DNA of 64,000 bases from DATARH01 sp963778385 (GTDB taxonomy: Bacteria; Pseudomonadota; Alphaproteobacteria; ATCC43930; CGMCC-115725): contig CAVZUA010000041.1 in assembly GCA_963778385.1 (NCBI GenBank), positions 248,001 through 312,000 on the forward strand, given 5' to 3'. Shown piece after piece: positions 25,388 through 34,693 of the stretch. The notes under the pieces are model-generated. The model saw only the letters and a program-made list of their open reading frames with translations. It had not been told where the DNA came from and did no database searches. How positions within the stretch are numbered: the first letter of the stretch is position 1; each line of letters opens with the position of its first letter. The position numbers and the translations under genes were made by a program.

Positions 25388-25914
25388 TTAGAGGATTCCG
25401 GCTCTCTCATAACCTCGCTCCGTCAATCGGAAGAGCCGGCTCTGCGCAACGGTATAAGCCTCGCCGGAAGCCGTGACGACGGCGCCATCCGGCAATTCGC
25501 CGATCGGGCCAGGCATCGGATGGATCCGCTTCCGCCCCCGATCGATCCGCTCCCGGTGCAGCACCACATCGATTTGCGGCGCCAAGACCTTCGCCCCACC
25601 CCTCGCCTTCGCCCACGCGCCGGGAAAACGCTCGGCGTATTCGCGCCGGCAGAAGAAGCAGGGTCGATGACCAGCCGCGAGCGCGATCGCATCATCGAGG
25701 AAGAACAGCGCTGTCCAGTGCGGTCGCCCATGACTTCGCGCCGGCGTCCTTTGTACTCGTAGACGCAGATCAACCACGCTTTGGTCGTCCATCGCCCCCT
25801 GAGCAAAGTCTTGGCTGCCGGATCGCGAATGATTCCCCGATTGCCCGTGAAGAGACCGCGTTGCGCGATCGCGACGATAGTGCCGAACGGCGTTACCCGA
25901 TTCTGCAGGGGCAT
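25388..25914 (-). pseudogene. Conserved hypothetical CxxC protein, interrupted by one frameshift
   Basis: Reading from ATG 25914 the protein begins MPLQNRVTPFGTIVAIAQRG and runs through WLICVYEYKGRRREVM. It then shifts frame near 25730 and continues RPHWTALFFLDDAIALAAG, HRPCFFCRREYAERFPGAW to a natural end at 25388. Both halves look like one widespread uncharacterised family with a CxxC motif; joined they give about 175 residues. One base indel explains the break. It follows fetB by three bases in the same direction, so it was probably the third gene of that unit. Confidence 0.65.
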
Positions 25915-25917
25915 CTG

Positions 25918-26727
25918 TCAGACAGCCTTAGGCGGGCTGAGGCGATCAAGGCGAAGACGATGCCGCGCGTCCGTCAACCGATAGACGCCGGCCAATACTG
26001 CCGTGACCGCTCCCAAGCCGGTGCCGCCCGCGATCAGGAACATCACCAGGATCTGATATTTGACCGCCTCGACCGGCGGAACCCCGCCGAGAATTTGCCC
26101 CGTCATCATGCCGGGGAGCGAGACCACACCCGTCGCGGCCATCGAATTGATGACGGGCATCAACGCGCTTCGCAGCGCGTCGCGCGTCACGGGGGCTGTC
26201 GCGGCTCGCCGTGATGCGCCCAGCATGAGCTGGGCCTCGACACCGGCACGACGATTGGCAAGGCTCGTCGTCAGGGTATCGAGCCCCAAGCCAACGCCGG
26301 TCATGCAATTGCCTAAAATCATGCCAAGAAGCGGGATCGCGTAGCGCGGGTCGTACCATGGGGCCGGACGCAGGACGATTAGCAGCGCGAAAACTGTCGC
26401 GAGACCGGACGCCATCATCATGCAGCCGGTGCCCAATCCGTAGGACCACCAGCCCGATAGCCGTCGCTCCTGCCGCTGGGTTGCCTCGTGGCCGGCAAAG
26501 AGCACCATCCCGAGCGCAGCGAGGCCGGTCCACAGCGGTGAAACAAGCGAGAAAAGGGTCGTCAGGACCAGGCCCACGAGGCTCAGTTGGATGACCATGC
26601 GCATCGTGGCGAAGAGCAACCCGCGGTGAATTCTCAGTCCAAAGGTGATCGAGAGACCGGCGTCGATTAGAATGAAGACGCTCGCGGCTGCGAGTTCCCA
26701 GTAGTTCAGCGCGATGTAACTGGACAT
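25918..26727 (-). CDS. fetB: FetB-type iron export ABC permease (UPF0014)
   Basis: 269 residues, about seven helices, with the family signatures SITFGLRIHRGLLFATMRM (near residue 25), GMILGNCMTGVGLGLDTL and SLPGMMTGQILGGVPPVEA. FetAB exports iron and protects against peroxide stress in E. coli. The start at 26727 lies 22 bases inside the end of fetA, so the two are coupled. Confidence 0.88.
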   Translation of the reverse strand: MSSYIALNYWELAAASVFILIDAGLSITFGLRIHRGLLFATMRMVIQLSLVGLVLTTLFSLVSPLWTGLAALGMVLFAGHEATQRQERRLSGWWSYGLGTGCMMMASGLATVFALLIVLRPAPWYDPRYAIPLLGMILGNCMTGVGLGLDTLTTSLANRRAGVEAQLMLGASRRAATAPVTRDALRSALMPVINSMAATGVVSLPGMMTGQILGGVPPVEAVKYQILVMFLIAGGTGLGAVTAVLAGVYRLTDARHRLRLDRLSPPKAV

Positions 26728-27368
26728 TCCGCCGCCTCCCGTACCTGCCCGCCGCTGACGTAGAGGCGACGCCCGGCGATACGCCCAGCCTGCCCTGCAT
26801 CGTGGGTCACCCACAGCACGGCGAGTCCGGTCCGCAGACGGGCTGCGATGAGCCCCTCGACCGCCGCGACGGACCTGGGATCGAGCGCCGCTGTCGGCTC
26901 GTCGAGCAACAACATCTTTGGCGCCACCATCACCGCGCGGATCAGTCCGAGCCGCAGCCGCTCGCCGGTCGATAGCCGCGCTACCGGCCAGTCCCGGGGG
27001 TCCTCGGTAAATCCTAACTGTCTGGCGACCGCCAGCGCCGGCGTCCAGTCGGTGAAATGCGCGCCGACCGTATCCGCCCACCAGCCCGGCTCAGCCGGGA
27101 GATAGCCGACCACGCGCCGCCATGCAGGTCCGGACATCGTCGTACGGTCGCGGCCTTCGAGCGTCACCGAGCCCTCATTGGGGTCAAGATCCGCGAGGGC
27201 GCGCAGCAGCAGCGTCTTGCCACTGCCCGATGCTCCTTGGAGGGCGATGCATTCTCCCGCCGACAACGAGAACGACGTAGGTCCTAGAAGATCGGTTCGC
27301 AGGTCACGGACCTGAAGCAGCGTGGTGCCGGCTCGGCGGCCGGCAAGACGAGCGTCATTCGATGCCAT
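26706..27368 (-). CDS. fetA: FetA-type ABC transporter ATP-binding protein
   Basis: 220 residues: Walker A LQGASGSGKTLLLRAL, signature LSTGERLRLGLIRA (a variant of LSGGQ), Walker B KMLLLDEPTAAL, and H-loop VTHDAGQ. It is paired with FetB at 25918. The ATG at 27368 was chosen because the domain begins just after it; another ATG at 27392 is possible. Partner and overlap make iron export the best call. Confidence 0.85.
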   Translation of the reverse strand: MASNDARLAGRRAGTTLLQVRDLRTDLLGPTSFSLSAGECIALQGASGSGKTLLLRALADLDPNEGSVTLEGRDRTTMSGPAWRRVVGYLPAEPGWWADTVGAHFTDWTPALAVARQLGFTEDPRDWPVARLSTGERLRLGLIRAVMVAPKMLLLDEPTAALDPRSVAAVEGLIAARLRTGLAVLWVTHDAGQAGRIAGRRLYVSGGQVREAAECPVTSR

Positions 27369-27454
27369 CGGCGCCACTCGTTCGACAAGCATCTTCCCCA
27401 ACCGGGTGCCGACGCCGGAACGCAGCAAACCTGTACGGCACGCCGCAGCCGCTC

Positions 27455-27787
27455 CTAGCTTACCGGCTTCAGTCCGGCCGCGGCCGGACTGAAGAAGCAC
27501 CTTCGGCCAGCGGCGGGCATCTCGCGCAGATCGCGTCCGGCGTTGATGCTCACATTGCCGTCTTCGGCCAGCTGCCGCCGGCGCAATTTGCACTCAACGA
27601 TCAGCTCGAACCGCTCGCGCTGCAGGTGAAAGGTCTCAACGCAGCGTTCGGGCGTGGGTGGCTGGTCGAGGACCAGCTGAAAGACGTGCCGGCCGATGCG
27701 CGCGGTGCCTTCATAAAGGCCGAGAATGACGCTGAATTCAACTGCCTCGCCGTTCGCGTTCCAGCGCGGGAACTCGAAAAACAGCAC
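27455..27787 (-). CDS. DUF1488-like small protein
   Basis: 110 residues. Residues 1-90 resemble DUF1488: FPRWNANGEAVEFSVILGLYEG, then a helix with CVETFHLQRERFELIVECKL and NVSINAGRDL. The last 20 residues are encoded by a 28-base perfect palindrome plus flanks and look like a non-native tail. The function of DUF1488 is unknown. It precedes fetA on the same strand. Confidence 0.5.
   Translation of the reverse strand: MLFFEFPRWNANGEAVEFSVILGLYEGTARIGRHVFQLVLDQPPTPERCVETFHLQRERFELIVECKLRRRQLAEDGNVSINAGRDLREMPAAGRRCFFSPAAAGLKPVS
27467..27494. repeat. 28-base perfect palindrome
   Basis: Two 14-base arms, CTTCAGTCCGGCCG and its exact complement, with no loop. It lies about 100 bases before the fetA start and inside the 3' end of the DUF1488-like gene. 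As RNA it would form a GC-rich hairpin. A terminator is possible, but no T run follows. Confidence 0.6.
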
Positions 27788-27814
27788 GACGGCCTCCTGG
27801 GATGAAGGGGAAGG

Positions 27815-28619
27815 TCATAAGGAACGTATCCGTTGGCCGCCAGTCCGGCCGGAGCTATTTACGCGTCCAGACTTTAGGGCGGAAAGCACGAGGATAACCG
27901 CCAGCAGCGGCAGCAGGATGGCGCTCGGCACAAACCCGAGCAGTCGGCCGCCGATGAAGCTGCCGAAGATCGAGCCGGCCGCCATTATCAGCACGAAGCG
28001 GCGGTTTTCGCCAAGCACCACGAAGCTGCGGTCCCGGCTGTAGCGGGCGAAACCGACCAGCATGGTCGGCAGGCTCACAGCAAGCGACAGGCTGCCGGCG
28101 AGCTTGATGTCGACGCCGAAATAGCAAGACAAGTGTCGGGATCAGCAGCTCGCCACCGGCGACGCCAAGAAGCGCGGCGACAACGCCGATGGCGAACCCG
28201 GCGGCAACGCCGGCAATCATTTGCGCCGTGCCCGTGAGCATCGCGCCCGAAGCCGGTCCCGCGTCGTGACCGAGGGCGAGAACGACCGCGATCCCGAGCA
28301 ACAGCGCGGCGACCACGCGGTAGAGCGTCTGTGAAGCAAGCCGGGTTGCCCACCCTGCCCCGAACCACGCGCCGAGCAGGCTGCCGGCGAGCAAGCTGAG
28401 AATGATCGGCCAGTGAGCCGCGACGGCTGTAAAGGGAACCGTTGCAGCGCGAAAGGGCAAGGCGGAGGCGACGACGAGGCTCATGGCCTTGTTGAGGATG
28501 ACGGCTTGCAGCGCGGCGAAGCGAAAGGCGCCGATCAGGAGCGGCCGGCGGAATTCCGCGCCGCCAAGGCCGATCAGCCCGCCTAAAGCGGCGATGATCG
28601 CGCCGCCAGCGAAGGCCAC
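27815..28619 (-). pseudogene. TauE/SafE-family transporter, interrupted by one frameshift
   Basis: The first half, from a GTG at 28619, carries AALGGLIGLGGAEFRRPLLI, NKAMSLVVASALPFR and GVAGGELLIPTLVLL in one frame. The second half, in the next frame from about 28122, gives YFGVDIKLAGSLSLAVSLPT, then helices to a stop at 27815. The two halves together make a complete 260-residue exporter. One base indel explains it. It has no matched neighbour; the other TauE/SafE gene in the window is at 7209. Confidence 0.75.
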
Positions 28620-28678
28620 CGCGCCACTGCGCAGTTATGAGCGGGCAAGCGTCCCGCCCCTCGTGACGGTCCCACCGG

Positions 28679-29480
28679 TCATGCGGGTTCAGCCACCCGC
28701 AAATACACCATTGCCCTCAGTACGCCTTCGGCGATGCGCCGCGGACGCGCGCCGAGGCCAAAGACCCCGGCCGGTTCGTTGCGAGGGTCAACCTCGATCA
28801 CCTTTGTGCGGGCCGGGACCTCGACGCCGCTGCGCGTCAGACCCCGCAGCACCCGGCGATTCGGTGCGCGCAGCGTAACCGAGCGGATCGTGGCGATGAT
28901 GGCCCCTTCCTCGACCCGCTCGCCGATGCGCGCGTTCTTAATAAAACGGCCGGTCTCGGTGCGTAGACGAAGCGGGCGCGGGCCGATGGGCCGCGGCTCT
29001 CCGGCGAGCGGCTGCGGCGCGCCGGCCTCGATGACCTCGCCAAGCCGGTCGCCCCACATGGTCTCGATGGCAAGATCGACCGAATCGCCGGCGACGAAAT
29101 TGAGCCCGAGGCCGATCGTCAGCGGCGCAATGCCTGGTTGATTTTCCGGCACCGCGCGCTTGCGCATGCGCGCGTCAACCAGCGCCGACCAGTTCGCCGC
29201 AGCGACCGCGTCGTCGAACTGACCGCAACCGGTACAGTGTCGCCGATGCCGAGGGCATGGCGTAGCTCGGCGGGGTTTTTCACTTGGGCCGCCGTCAAGC
29301 CATCCAGCGTCGCCCAACCGTCAAAGACGGCATTCAGCGAAGGCCATGCCGCGCCGTGGTGTTGTGGTTGCCGGCTCATCGTGCAGAGCGACGGCGTAGC
29401 CGGCACGGTTAGAGCACGACGGCAACCGCCGAGCCGACATCTCCCGTGCCGCGCACCAGTACGTGCGACCGCTCGCCCAT
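28679..29480 (-). pseudogene. EF2563/YqeB-like molybdenum-hydroxylase accessory gene with several frameshifts
   Basis: The start MGERSHVLVRGTGDVGSAVA (ATG 29480) matches the Rossmann-like opening of this family but stops after 23 codons. The sequence then continues in a second frame (NRAGYAVALHDEPATTTPRR), a third (NAVFDGWATLDGLTAAQVKN) and a fourth. The fourth runs intact from about 29220 through LGLNFVAGDSVDLAIETMWG and EPAGVFGLGARPRRIAEGVL to 28679. At least three indels (near 29410, 29340 and 29220) separate them. The family serves selenium-dependent or other molybdenum hydroxylases; no such enzyme is in the window. Confidence 0.65.
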
Positions 29481-29583
29481 GGTCACCTTCGCTATGGCAA
29501 ACTACGCCGATGAGACCGGCGCCTGCGACATCTTGGTGGCAACTTTCAGGCAACTTTTGGGTCTGGGTGCCCTGGTGTCGCGC

Positions 29584-30456
29584 TCAACTGCTCTGCGTGA
29601 GGTACCAGTCGACGATCTGCTCCCCAGTCCAGAAAAGGACGCCGGAATGCTTCTGGATATGTACGAGCGCTCCACGTAAGTATTTGATTATGTGAGGAGA
29701 TCCCATGATATAGGGATGGACAACCAACGCCATGATTCGTGCAGAATCGCTCGCGTTGCGGTAGAGTTCGTCGAATTGGTCGCAGGCTCGATCCTGGTAT
29801 TCATTAGCCTTGTGATGCTGGATCAGCATCATCGCGACGTCGTTGCATTCCTGGGTGTAGGGCAGGTTGACGATGCTTTTGCCGCCGCGCGTCTTGAGGC
29901 GCACCGGCTGGTCGTCGAGCACCCAGTCGCAGGCATAGTCGTAGCCGGCCTCGGCCAGCAGGTCGGGCGTCTCCCAGCTCTCGGTGAGGCCGGGGCCGAG
30001 CCAGCCGCGCGGGCTCTTGCCGGTGACGTCCTTGATCGCCGCCGAGGTCTTGGCGATGTCGGCCTTCTCGTCGGCGACCTTCTGCATGTTCTTCTGGCTA
30101 AAGCCGTGGCCGATGAATTCCCACTCACGCTCCTTGGCGGCGTCGACGATCGCGGTGTAGCGGGCGATCGCCGAGCCGTTGATCGCCAGCACCGCCGGCA
30201 CGCGCAGATCGTCGAACACCTCCAGCATGCGCCAGAAGCCGACCCGGTTGCCGTATTCATGCCACGCCCAGTTCGGGATGTCGGGCATCGGCGAGCCGCC
30301 CGCCGGTGGGTTCAGCACCGTGCGCGGCATCGTCTCGTTGATGTCCCATTCCTCGACATTGACGATGACCCACAGCGCCAGCCGCGCCCCGCTAGGCAGC
30401 GTCAGCTTCTTGCGTTGGGAGATCGGTGAATAGTCGAGCCGTTCTGTGGGGAGCAT
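29584..30456 (-). CDS. Polysaccharide deacetylase / PuuE-allantoinase-like protein
   Basis: About 290 residues. The start at 30456 follows an AGAGGA site. Motifs include ALWVIVNVEEWDIN, GNRVGFWRMLEVFDDL and WEFIGHGFSQKNMQ, then GWLGPGLTESWETPDLLAEA and VVHPYIMGSP, the deacetylase-like (beta/alpha)7 fold used by polysaccharide deacetylases and by PuuE allantoinases. It should hydrolyse an N-acyl or cyclic amide bond with a metal; which substrate cannot be decided. A longer reading to 30549 lacks family support. Confidence 0.8.
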   Translation of the reverse strand: MLPTERLDYSPISQRKKLTLPSGARLALWVIVNVEEWDINETMPRTVLNPPAGGSPMPDIPNWAWHEYGNRVGFWRMLEVFDDLRVPAVLAINGSAIARYTAIVDAAKEREWEFIGHGFSQKNMQKVADEKADIAKTSAAIKDVTGKSPRGWLGPGLTESWETPDLLAEAGYDYACDWVLDDQPVRLKTRGGKSIVNLPYTQECNDVAMMLIQHHKANEYQDRACDQFDELYRNASDSARIMALVVHPYIMGSPHIIKYLRGALVHIQKHSGVLFWTGEQIVDWYLTQSS

Positions 30457-30747
30457 TGCCGGGGATTCCTCTGTTAACCACCCCAGCACCGGCCGGGGCC
30501 CATATTTAAACCGCTCGGGTGGTAGGTCGATGGGTCGCGGCCTTCGCAAAAGCCGGGGAGCGATCGTGAAGGAAGCATAACATCGCGAAAATGGCCACTA
30601 TGTTCGCTTATTGTTCTAGAGAAGGAGAGAAGCGGGTGGACAAAAAGACGGTAGAGTAACCAGGCAAGGGACACCTAATAAGGCTGCAAATAACTGAGTT
30701 AACAGTGCGTAACAGGTGAACCGAGCCGCACCCGCCGCCGCTGACCG
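30457..30747. other. Intergenic region without recognised genes
   Basis: About 290 bases between the deacetylase start and the MFS stop, with locally AT-rich sequence (30590-30720). It probably holds the deacetylase promoter. No hairpin repeat or small gene could be supported. Confidence 0.4.
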
Positions 30748-31983
30748 TTATCCCGTCGCGAGGCGGGGGGCGCCGATGCGGTCGCGGCGCAGTGTCGGCC
30801 CACCGGCGACGATCTGTATCACCCCCGCGGTGAAGCCGATCAGCACGCCGATCTTCCAGGCGTAGTCGTAGGAGCCGAAGGCGGTGAAGATCAGCCCGCC
30901 GCCCCAGGCGCCGAGCGACGAGCCGACCTGGTGCATGACAAAGGAGATGCCGAGCAGCGTCGCCATGTAGCGGGTGCCGAACATCTCGGCAACGAGGCCG
31001 CTGATCAGCGGCGCGACGCTGAGCCACAGCATCCCGATCGCCGCCGCGAAGACCAGCGTGCTTGCCGGGGTCGGCGGCATCATGAAATACGCCGTAAAGA
31101 CCCCCGCGCGCAGGATGTAGAGCAGCCCGAGCAGGATATGCTTCGGATACCGCGCCCCGAGCCACCCCGCGGCGAGCGAGCCGATGCAGTTCATCCCGCC
31201 GATTACCGCGATCGCCTCGGCGCTGAGCATCGGGTCCTGCCCGCAGATCGCGAGGTAGGTCGGCAGGTGCGTCGTCAGGAACACGAGGTTGAGACCGCAG
31301 ACGAAAAAGGCGCCCGACATCACCAGGAACGGCCGGTGCCGCACCGCCTGTCCCAGCATCGCCCGCATCGTCATCCGCGTACCGCTGCGCATTGGCATCC
31401 GGTCGGCGCCGCCGGCGAGGAAGCCCGACGGCAGCATCAGCGCCGCCAGTAATACGAAGAATAGCGCCCCGATCTGCCAGGCATGGCTGGCGAGGATCGA
31501 TTGCGTGGTGATCGGCACCAGCAGCGTGCCGAGCGACCCGGCCGCCGAGACGATGCCGAGCGTCTTGCTGCGCCGCTCCTCGGATACGCTGCGCGCCACC
31601 GCCGTCATCACCAGCGACGAAGCCGTGCATGACAGCGCGATGCCGATCATCGCGCCGGACACGATCAGCGCCGCGGCGCCGTGCGCCGTCGCCATCACCG
31701 CGAGCCCGGCGACATAGATCACCGCGCCCGCCAACATCGTGATCCGCAAGCCGGAGCGGTCTGCGAGCGCGCCGACCACTGCCTGCGACGCGCCCCAGAC
31801 GATGTTCTGCACCGCCACGGCGAGCGTGAAATCGGCCGCGGTCAGCGCGAGGTCGCGTGTCACCGGGGTCAGGAACAACCCGAGGCTCTGACGCAGCCCC
31901 ATGCCGAGGCTGAGCAGCACCGCGGCGCCGACCAGGATCAGCCGCGTCCGATGCCGGCTCACGGCGGTATTCACGATGCCCAT
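30748..31983 (-). CDS. MFS transporter (OFA/MCT-like)
   Basis: 411 residues, 12 predicted helices. Motifs: GMGLRQSLGLFLTPVTRDL (helix 1-2), QAVVGALADRSGLRITML (the motif-A loop) and GGMNCIGSLAAGWLGARYP in the second half. The start ATG 31983 gives MGIVNTAVSRHRTR; upstream frames belong to the antisense of the TonB receptor gene. The type resembles monocarboxylate/oxalate-formate transporters. It is next to, and in line with, the TonB receptor gene. Confidence 0.83.
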   Translation of the reverse strand: MGIVNTAVSRHRTRLILVGAAVLLSLGMGLRQSLGLFLTPVTRDLALTAADFTLAVAVQNIVWGASQAVVGALADRSGLRITMLAGAVIYVAGLAVMATAHGAAALIVSGAMIGIALSCTASSLVMTAVARSVSEERRSKTLGIVSAAGSLGTLLVPITTQSILASHAWQIGALFFVLLAALMLPSGFLAGGADRMPMRSGTRMTMRAMLGQAVRHRPFLVMSGAFFVCGLNLVFLTTHLPTYLAICGQDPMLSAEAIAVIGGMNCIGSLAAGWLGARYPKHILLGLLYILRAGVFTAYFMMPPTPASTLVFAAAIGMLWLSVAPLISGLVAEMFGTRYMATLLGISFVMHQVGSSLGAWGGGLIFTAFGSYDYAWKIGVLIGFTAGVIQIVAGGPTLRRDRIGAPRLATG

Positions 31984-32081
31984 GGATGCTTGTCGGGAAA
32001 GACCACAAGGGATGCCGCCGCAATGTGCCCGACGGGCGGCGGTATTGTGCCCGCCGATTGGGCATGGCTGATCGGCGGCGC

Positions 32082-34499
32082 CTAGAAGGTGATGCGGATT
32101 CCGCCGAAGACCGACAGCGGCGCGCCCAGCACCTCGCTGCGGTTGTCGGTCAGCGCCACCGGAAACCCCGCGACATTGGCGACATCGCTGGGGTCGAAAT
32201 AGGTACCGTAGAGCGCATAGCGCTTGTCGAACAGGTTGTTGATCAGCCCATAAAGCTGGACGTGTTCGTTGAGCTGATACGATGCGTGCAGGTTGGCGAG
32301 CCAGTAACCGGGAAGCTTCGAATTCTGGTTGGCCTGGTCGCCGACAAAAAAGCTGCTGCCGACGACGCTGAAATCGGCGCCGAAAATCCACTGCGGCGTC
32401 GGCATGAACTCGGCGCCGAATTTCCCCTGGTTCAGCGGGATGCCGGGAATGCGCTTGCCCGGGGTCACCAGGACATTGCCGTTGGCATCGGCCATCGGAT
32501 TGTTCGGCGAGGGCAGGTTGCCGGTGAATTGGTAGGTCGCGTCGATCAGGCTGTAGCCGGCATAGGCGCGCCATTGTTCGGACCTATACTCGGCGCTGGC
32601 CTCGATGCCCTGCCGCCGCGTACCGGGGACATTCTTGAAAAAGCCCCGGCCCTGGATGGTGCTCGCCACGTTGATGATGTCGTCGTCGCTGTCGGTACGG
32701 AAAAACGCCGCCTTCCAGCCGAGGTTGCCGTCAAAGAGCGGCAGCCGGTCGCGCAGCCCGGCTTCATAAGTGGTCGCCACCACCTGCTTGAGCGGCGGGT
32801 CGGCGACGAGAAAGTTCTCCAGCAGGCACGGATTGGTCGAACTGGAGCAGGATTGCTCGAGCGGCGTCGGTGCACGGTTGGCCTGCGAATAGCCGAAATA
32901 GCCGGTCAGATCGCCGATCATCTTGTACGTGAAACCGGCGACGGGGTTGAAATGCGTATAGGTCTGGTTGCTGGTCAGGTTGGGGCTGGTGCCGAGCTTA
33001 TCGCCCACACCGATCGTCGCAATGTTGAGGCGCCAGCCGGCGGTCGCCGCGAGCCGGTCGGTGACGTCGAACGTATCGAGCGCGTAGACCCCGTAATAAT
33101 TGTTCGAGGTATTGGCGTCGATCGGCGCGTAGCCGATGCCACCCAGGGTATGGATCGTCGACCCGGCGCCGGGGATGGCCGGATCGATGCCGACGATCAG
33201 CGCCGGGTTCAGCGTCCCGAGCTCGCTCGACCCGGTGAACTCGCCGGTACTGGCGTCGACGCTGGCGCCGGCGATGAAGTGGTTGCCATGCCCCAGCAGC
33301 GGCGCGGTGCCGGTGGCCTGCAGCGACGCGCCGATGGTCCCGTTTTTGTCGGCGGTGCGGTCGAGCGTGCCGTAAGGCGTGGTACCGCAGGTGTTGCCCG
33401 CGCCCGGCGGGCAGGGGATCGGGTTGTTGTTCTGATCGAGGACCGCGAACTGGTCGCGAAAGGCGGCGGTGATTGGATTGGGACGCGGGAAGCCGTCGTC
33501 CTGCAGGCACAGATGGTTGCGGAATTGCGGGTCGGCGCTGGCGTTGCAACGCTCGACATCGGCGGGGTTGCCGTCGAGATGACGCTGCCGGAAACCGCGG
33601 ACATAGACATTGCCCTGCACCGACCAGGCGTCGCTGAACGCGTAGCTGCCGTTGAGGCCGAGCAGCGCCATCCGGTTGTCGGTGGTCTGCGGCGTCGTAA
33701 AGACTGCGCGCGTGTCGAGATCGAGCAGTTGGATCGGCGTCGAGCCGGCAACGCCGAACGAGGAATACGCTGCCGCCGCGATCAGGTGGATTTCGGCGCC
33801 GTTGTTCTTCCAGCCGACATCGCCGTAAAGCCGCGTCAGATCGGAGGGCGACTGAAAGCGCCAGCCGTCGTCACGCGAACCCTGGACGGCGAAATAAGCG
33901 GCGAAATCGCCCACCTGGTAACCGTATTGCGTGCCGCCGCTGAAATGCCCGAAAGAGCCGCCTTGCAGCTCGGTCTGCGATCCCTGGAAGGTAAAGCCGT
34001 TCTTCATCTGCAGGTTGATCGCACCACCCAAGGCGTTGAGCCCAAAAACCGGATTGTTGGTCCACAGATCGCTGCGGTCGATCGCGTTGGTGGGAATTAG
34101 GTCCCAGTTGACCGTGTCGCCAAACGCTTCATTGACCCGGATGCCGTTCATGTAGACGGCGATGCCTTGCGGCGTGCCCTGCAGCGGCGACGCGTAGAAG
34201 CCGCGATAGGCAAGCGTCTGGTCGGCGTTGTTGCCGTTGGGATCGGACAGCGTCACGCCGGGAATACGCTGGAACAGCGTGTCGGTAACGGCCGGCGATT
34301 CCAGCCGCTGGAAATCGCCCGAGGTCAGTGTCTGGACCGTACCGGGCACCTTGTCGCGGTCGATGCCAGTACCAGCGAGCGGGCTCGGCGCAATCACCTC
34401 GATCGGCGACAGCGTTGTTTCCGGCGACGGCGTCTGGGCAAAGGCCCCGCCGATGCCCGTCAAGACAGCGGCGCCCAGCCAAAATGCCCCCCTGAACAA
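32082..34499 (-). CDS. TonB-dependent outer-membrane receptor
   Basis: 805 residues: signal peptide (MFRGAFWLGAAVLTGIGGAFA), a plug domain (about 45-150, with SPIEVIAPSP, TDTLFQRIPGVTLSDPNGNN and GLNALGGAINLQMKNG) and a 22-strand-type barrel ending GGIRITF with a terminal aromatic. It takes up a large ligand at the expense of TonB energy. Iron chelate and sugar are both possible; the neighbouring sugar ABC array and NarL-type system suggest a carbohydrate, by inference. It is divergent from that two-component system, with three heptamer sites between them. Confidence 0.9.
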   Translation of the reverse strand: MFRGAFWLGAAVLTGIGGAFAQTPSPETTLSPIEVIAPSPLAGTGIDRDKVPGTVQTLTSGDFQRLESPAVTDTLFQRIPGVTLSDPNGNNADQTLAYRGFYASPLQGTPQGIAVYMNGIRVNEAFGDTVNWDLIPTNAIDRSDLWTNNPVFGLNALGGAINLQMKNGFTFQGSQTELQGGSFGHFSGGTQYGYQVGDFAAYFAVQGSRDDGWRFQSPSDLTRLYGDVGWKNNGAEIHLIAAAAYSSFGVAGSTPIQLLDLDTRAVFTTPQTTDNRMALLGLNGSYAFSDAWSVQGNVYVRGFRQRHLDGNPADVERCNASADPQFRNHLCLQDDGFPRPNPITAAFRDQFAVLDQNNNPIPCPPGAGNTCGTTPYGTLDRTADKNGTIGASLQATGTAPLLGHGNHFIAGASVDASTGEFTGSSELGTLNPALIVGIDPAIPGAGSTIHTLGGIGYAPIDANTSNNYYGVYALDTFDVTDRLAATAGWRLNIATIGVGDKLGTSPNLTSNQTYTHFNPVAGFTYKMIGDLTGYFGYSQANRAPTPLEQSCSSSTNPCLLENFLVADPPLKQVVATTYEAGLRDRLPLFDGNLGWKAAFFRTDSDDDIINVASTIQGRGFFKNVPGTRRQGIEASAEYRSEQWRAYAGYSLIDATYQFTGNLPSPNNPMADANGNVLVTPGKRIPGIPLNQGKFGAEFMPTPQWIFGADFSVVGSSFFVGDQANQNSKLPGYWLANLHASYQLNEHVQLYGLINNLFDKRYALYGTYFDPSDVANVAGFPVALTDNRSEVLGAPLSVFGGIRITF

Positions 34500-34567
34500 G
34501 GTGCTTGCCCCTATTCTTATTCAACCGGAATTACGCCACGGGCACGCTCGGGATACCATGCCAAGAC

Positions 34568-34596
34568 TTCCCGATATTTTCGGGAAAACTTCCCGA
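34568..34596. promoter_or_regulatory. Three TTCCCGA heptamers, candidate NarL-family operator
   Basis: TTCCCGA (34568-34574), TCGGGAA (34580-34586) and TTCCCGA (34590-34596): an inverted pair plus a third direct copy in the spacer between the TonB receptor and the kinase. NarL-type regulators bind such inverted or direct heptamers. Confidence 0.45.
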
Positions 34597-34693
34597 TTTA
34601 CCGTGAGGGTCGGTCGAGCTGCCCGGTCAATAGGAATCGCGCATCCTTCGTGGCATCCTCATGTTGCGGCCACCCCAATCCGCGGAAGACGCC

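Noticed and set aside
31986..34100. A very long open frame antisense to the TonB receptor gene
   Set aside because: High-GC shadow: arginine-rich, no domain, no ribosome site, while the opposite strand is a clear receptor.
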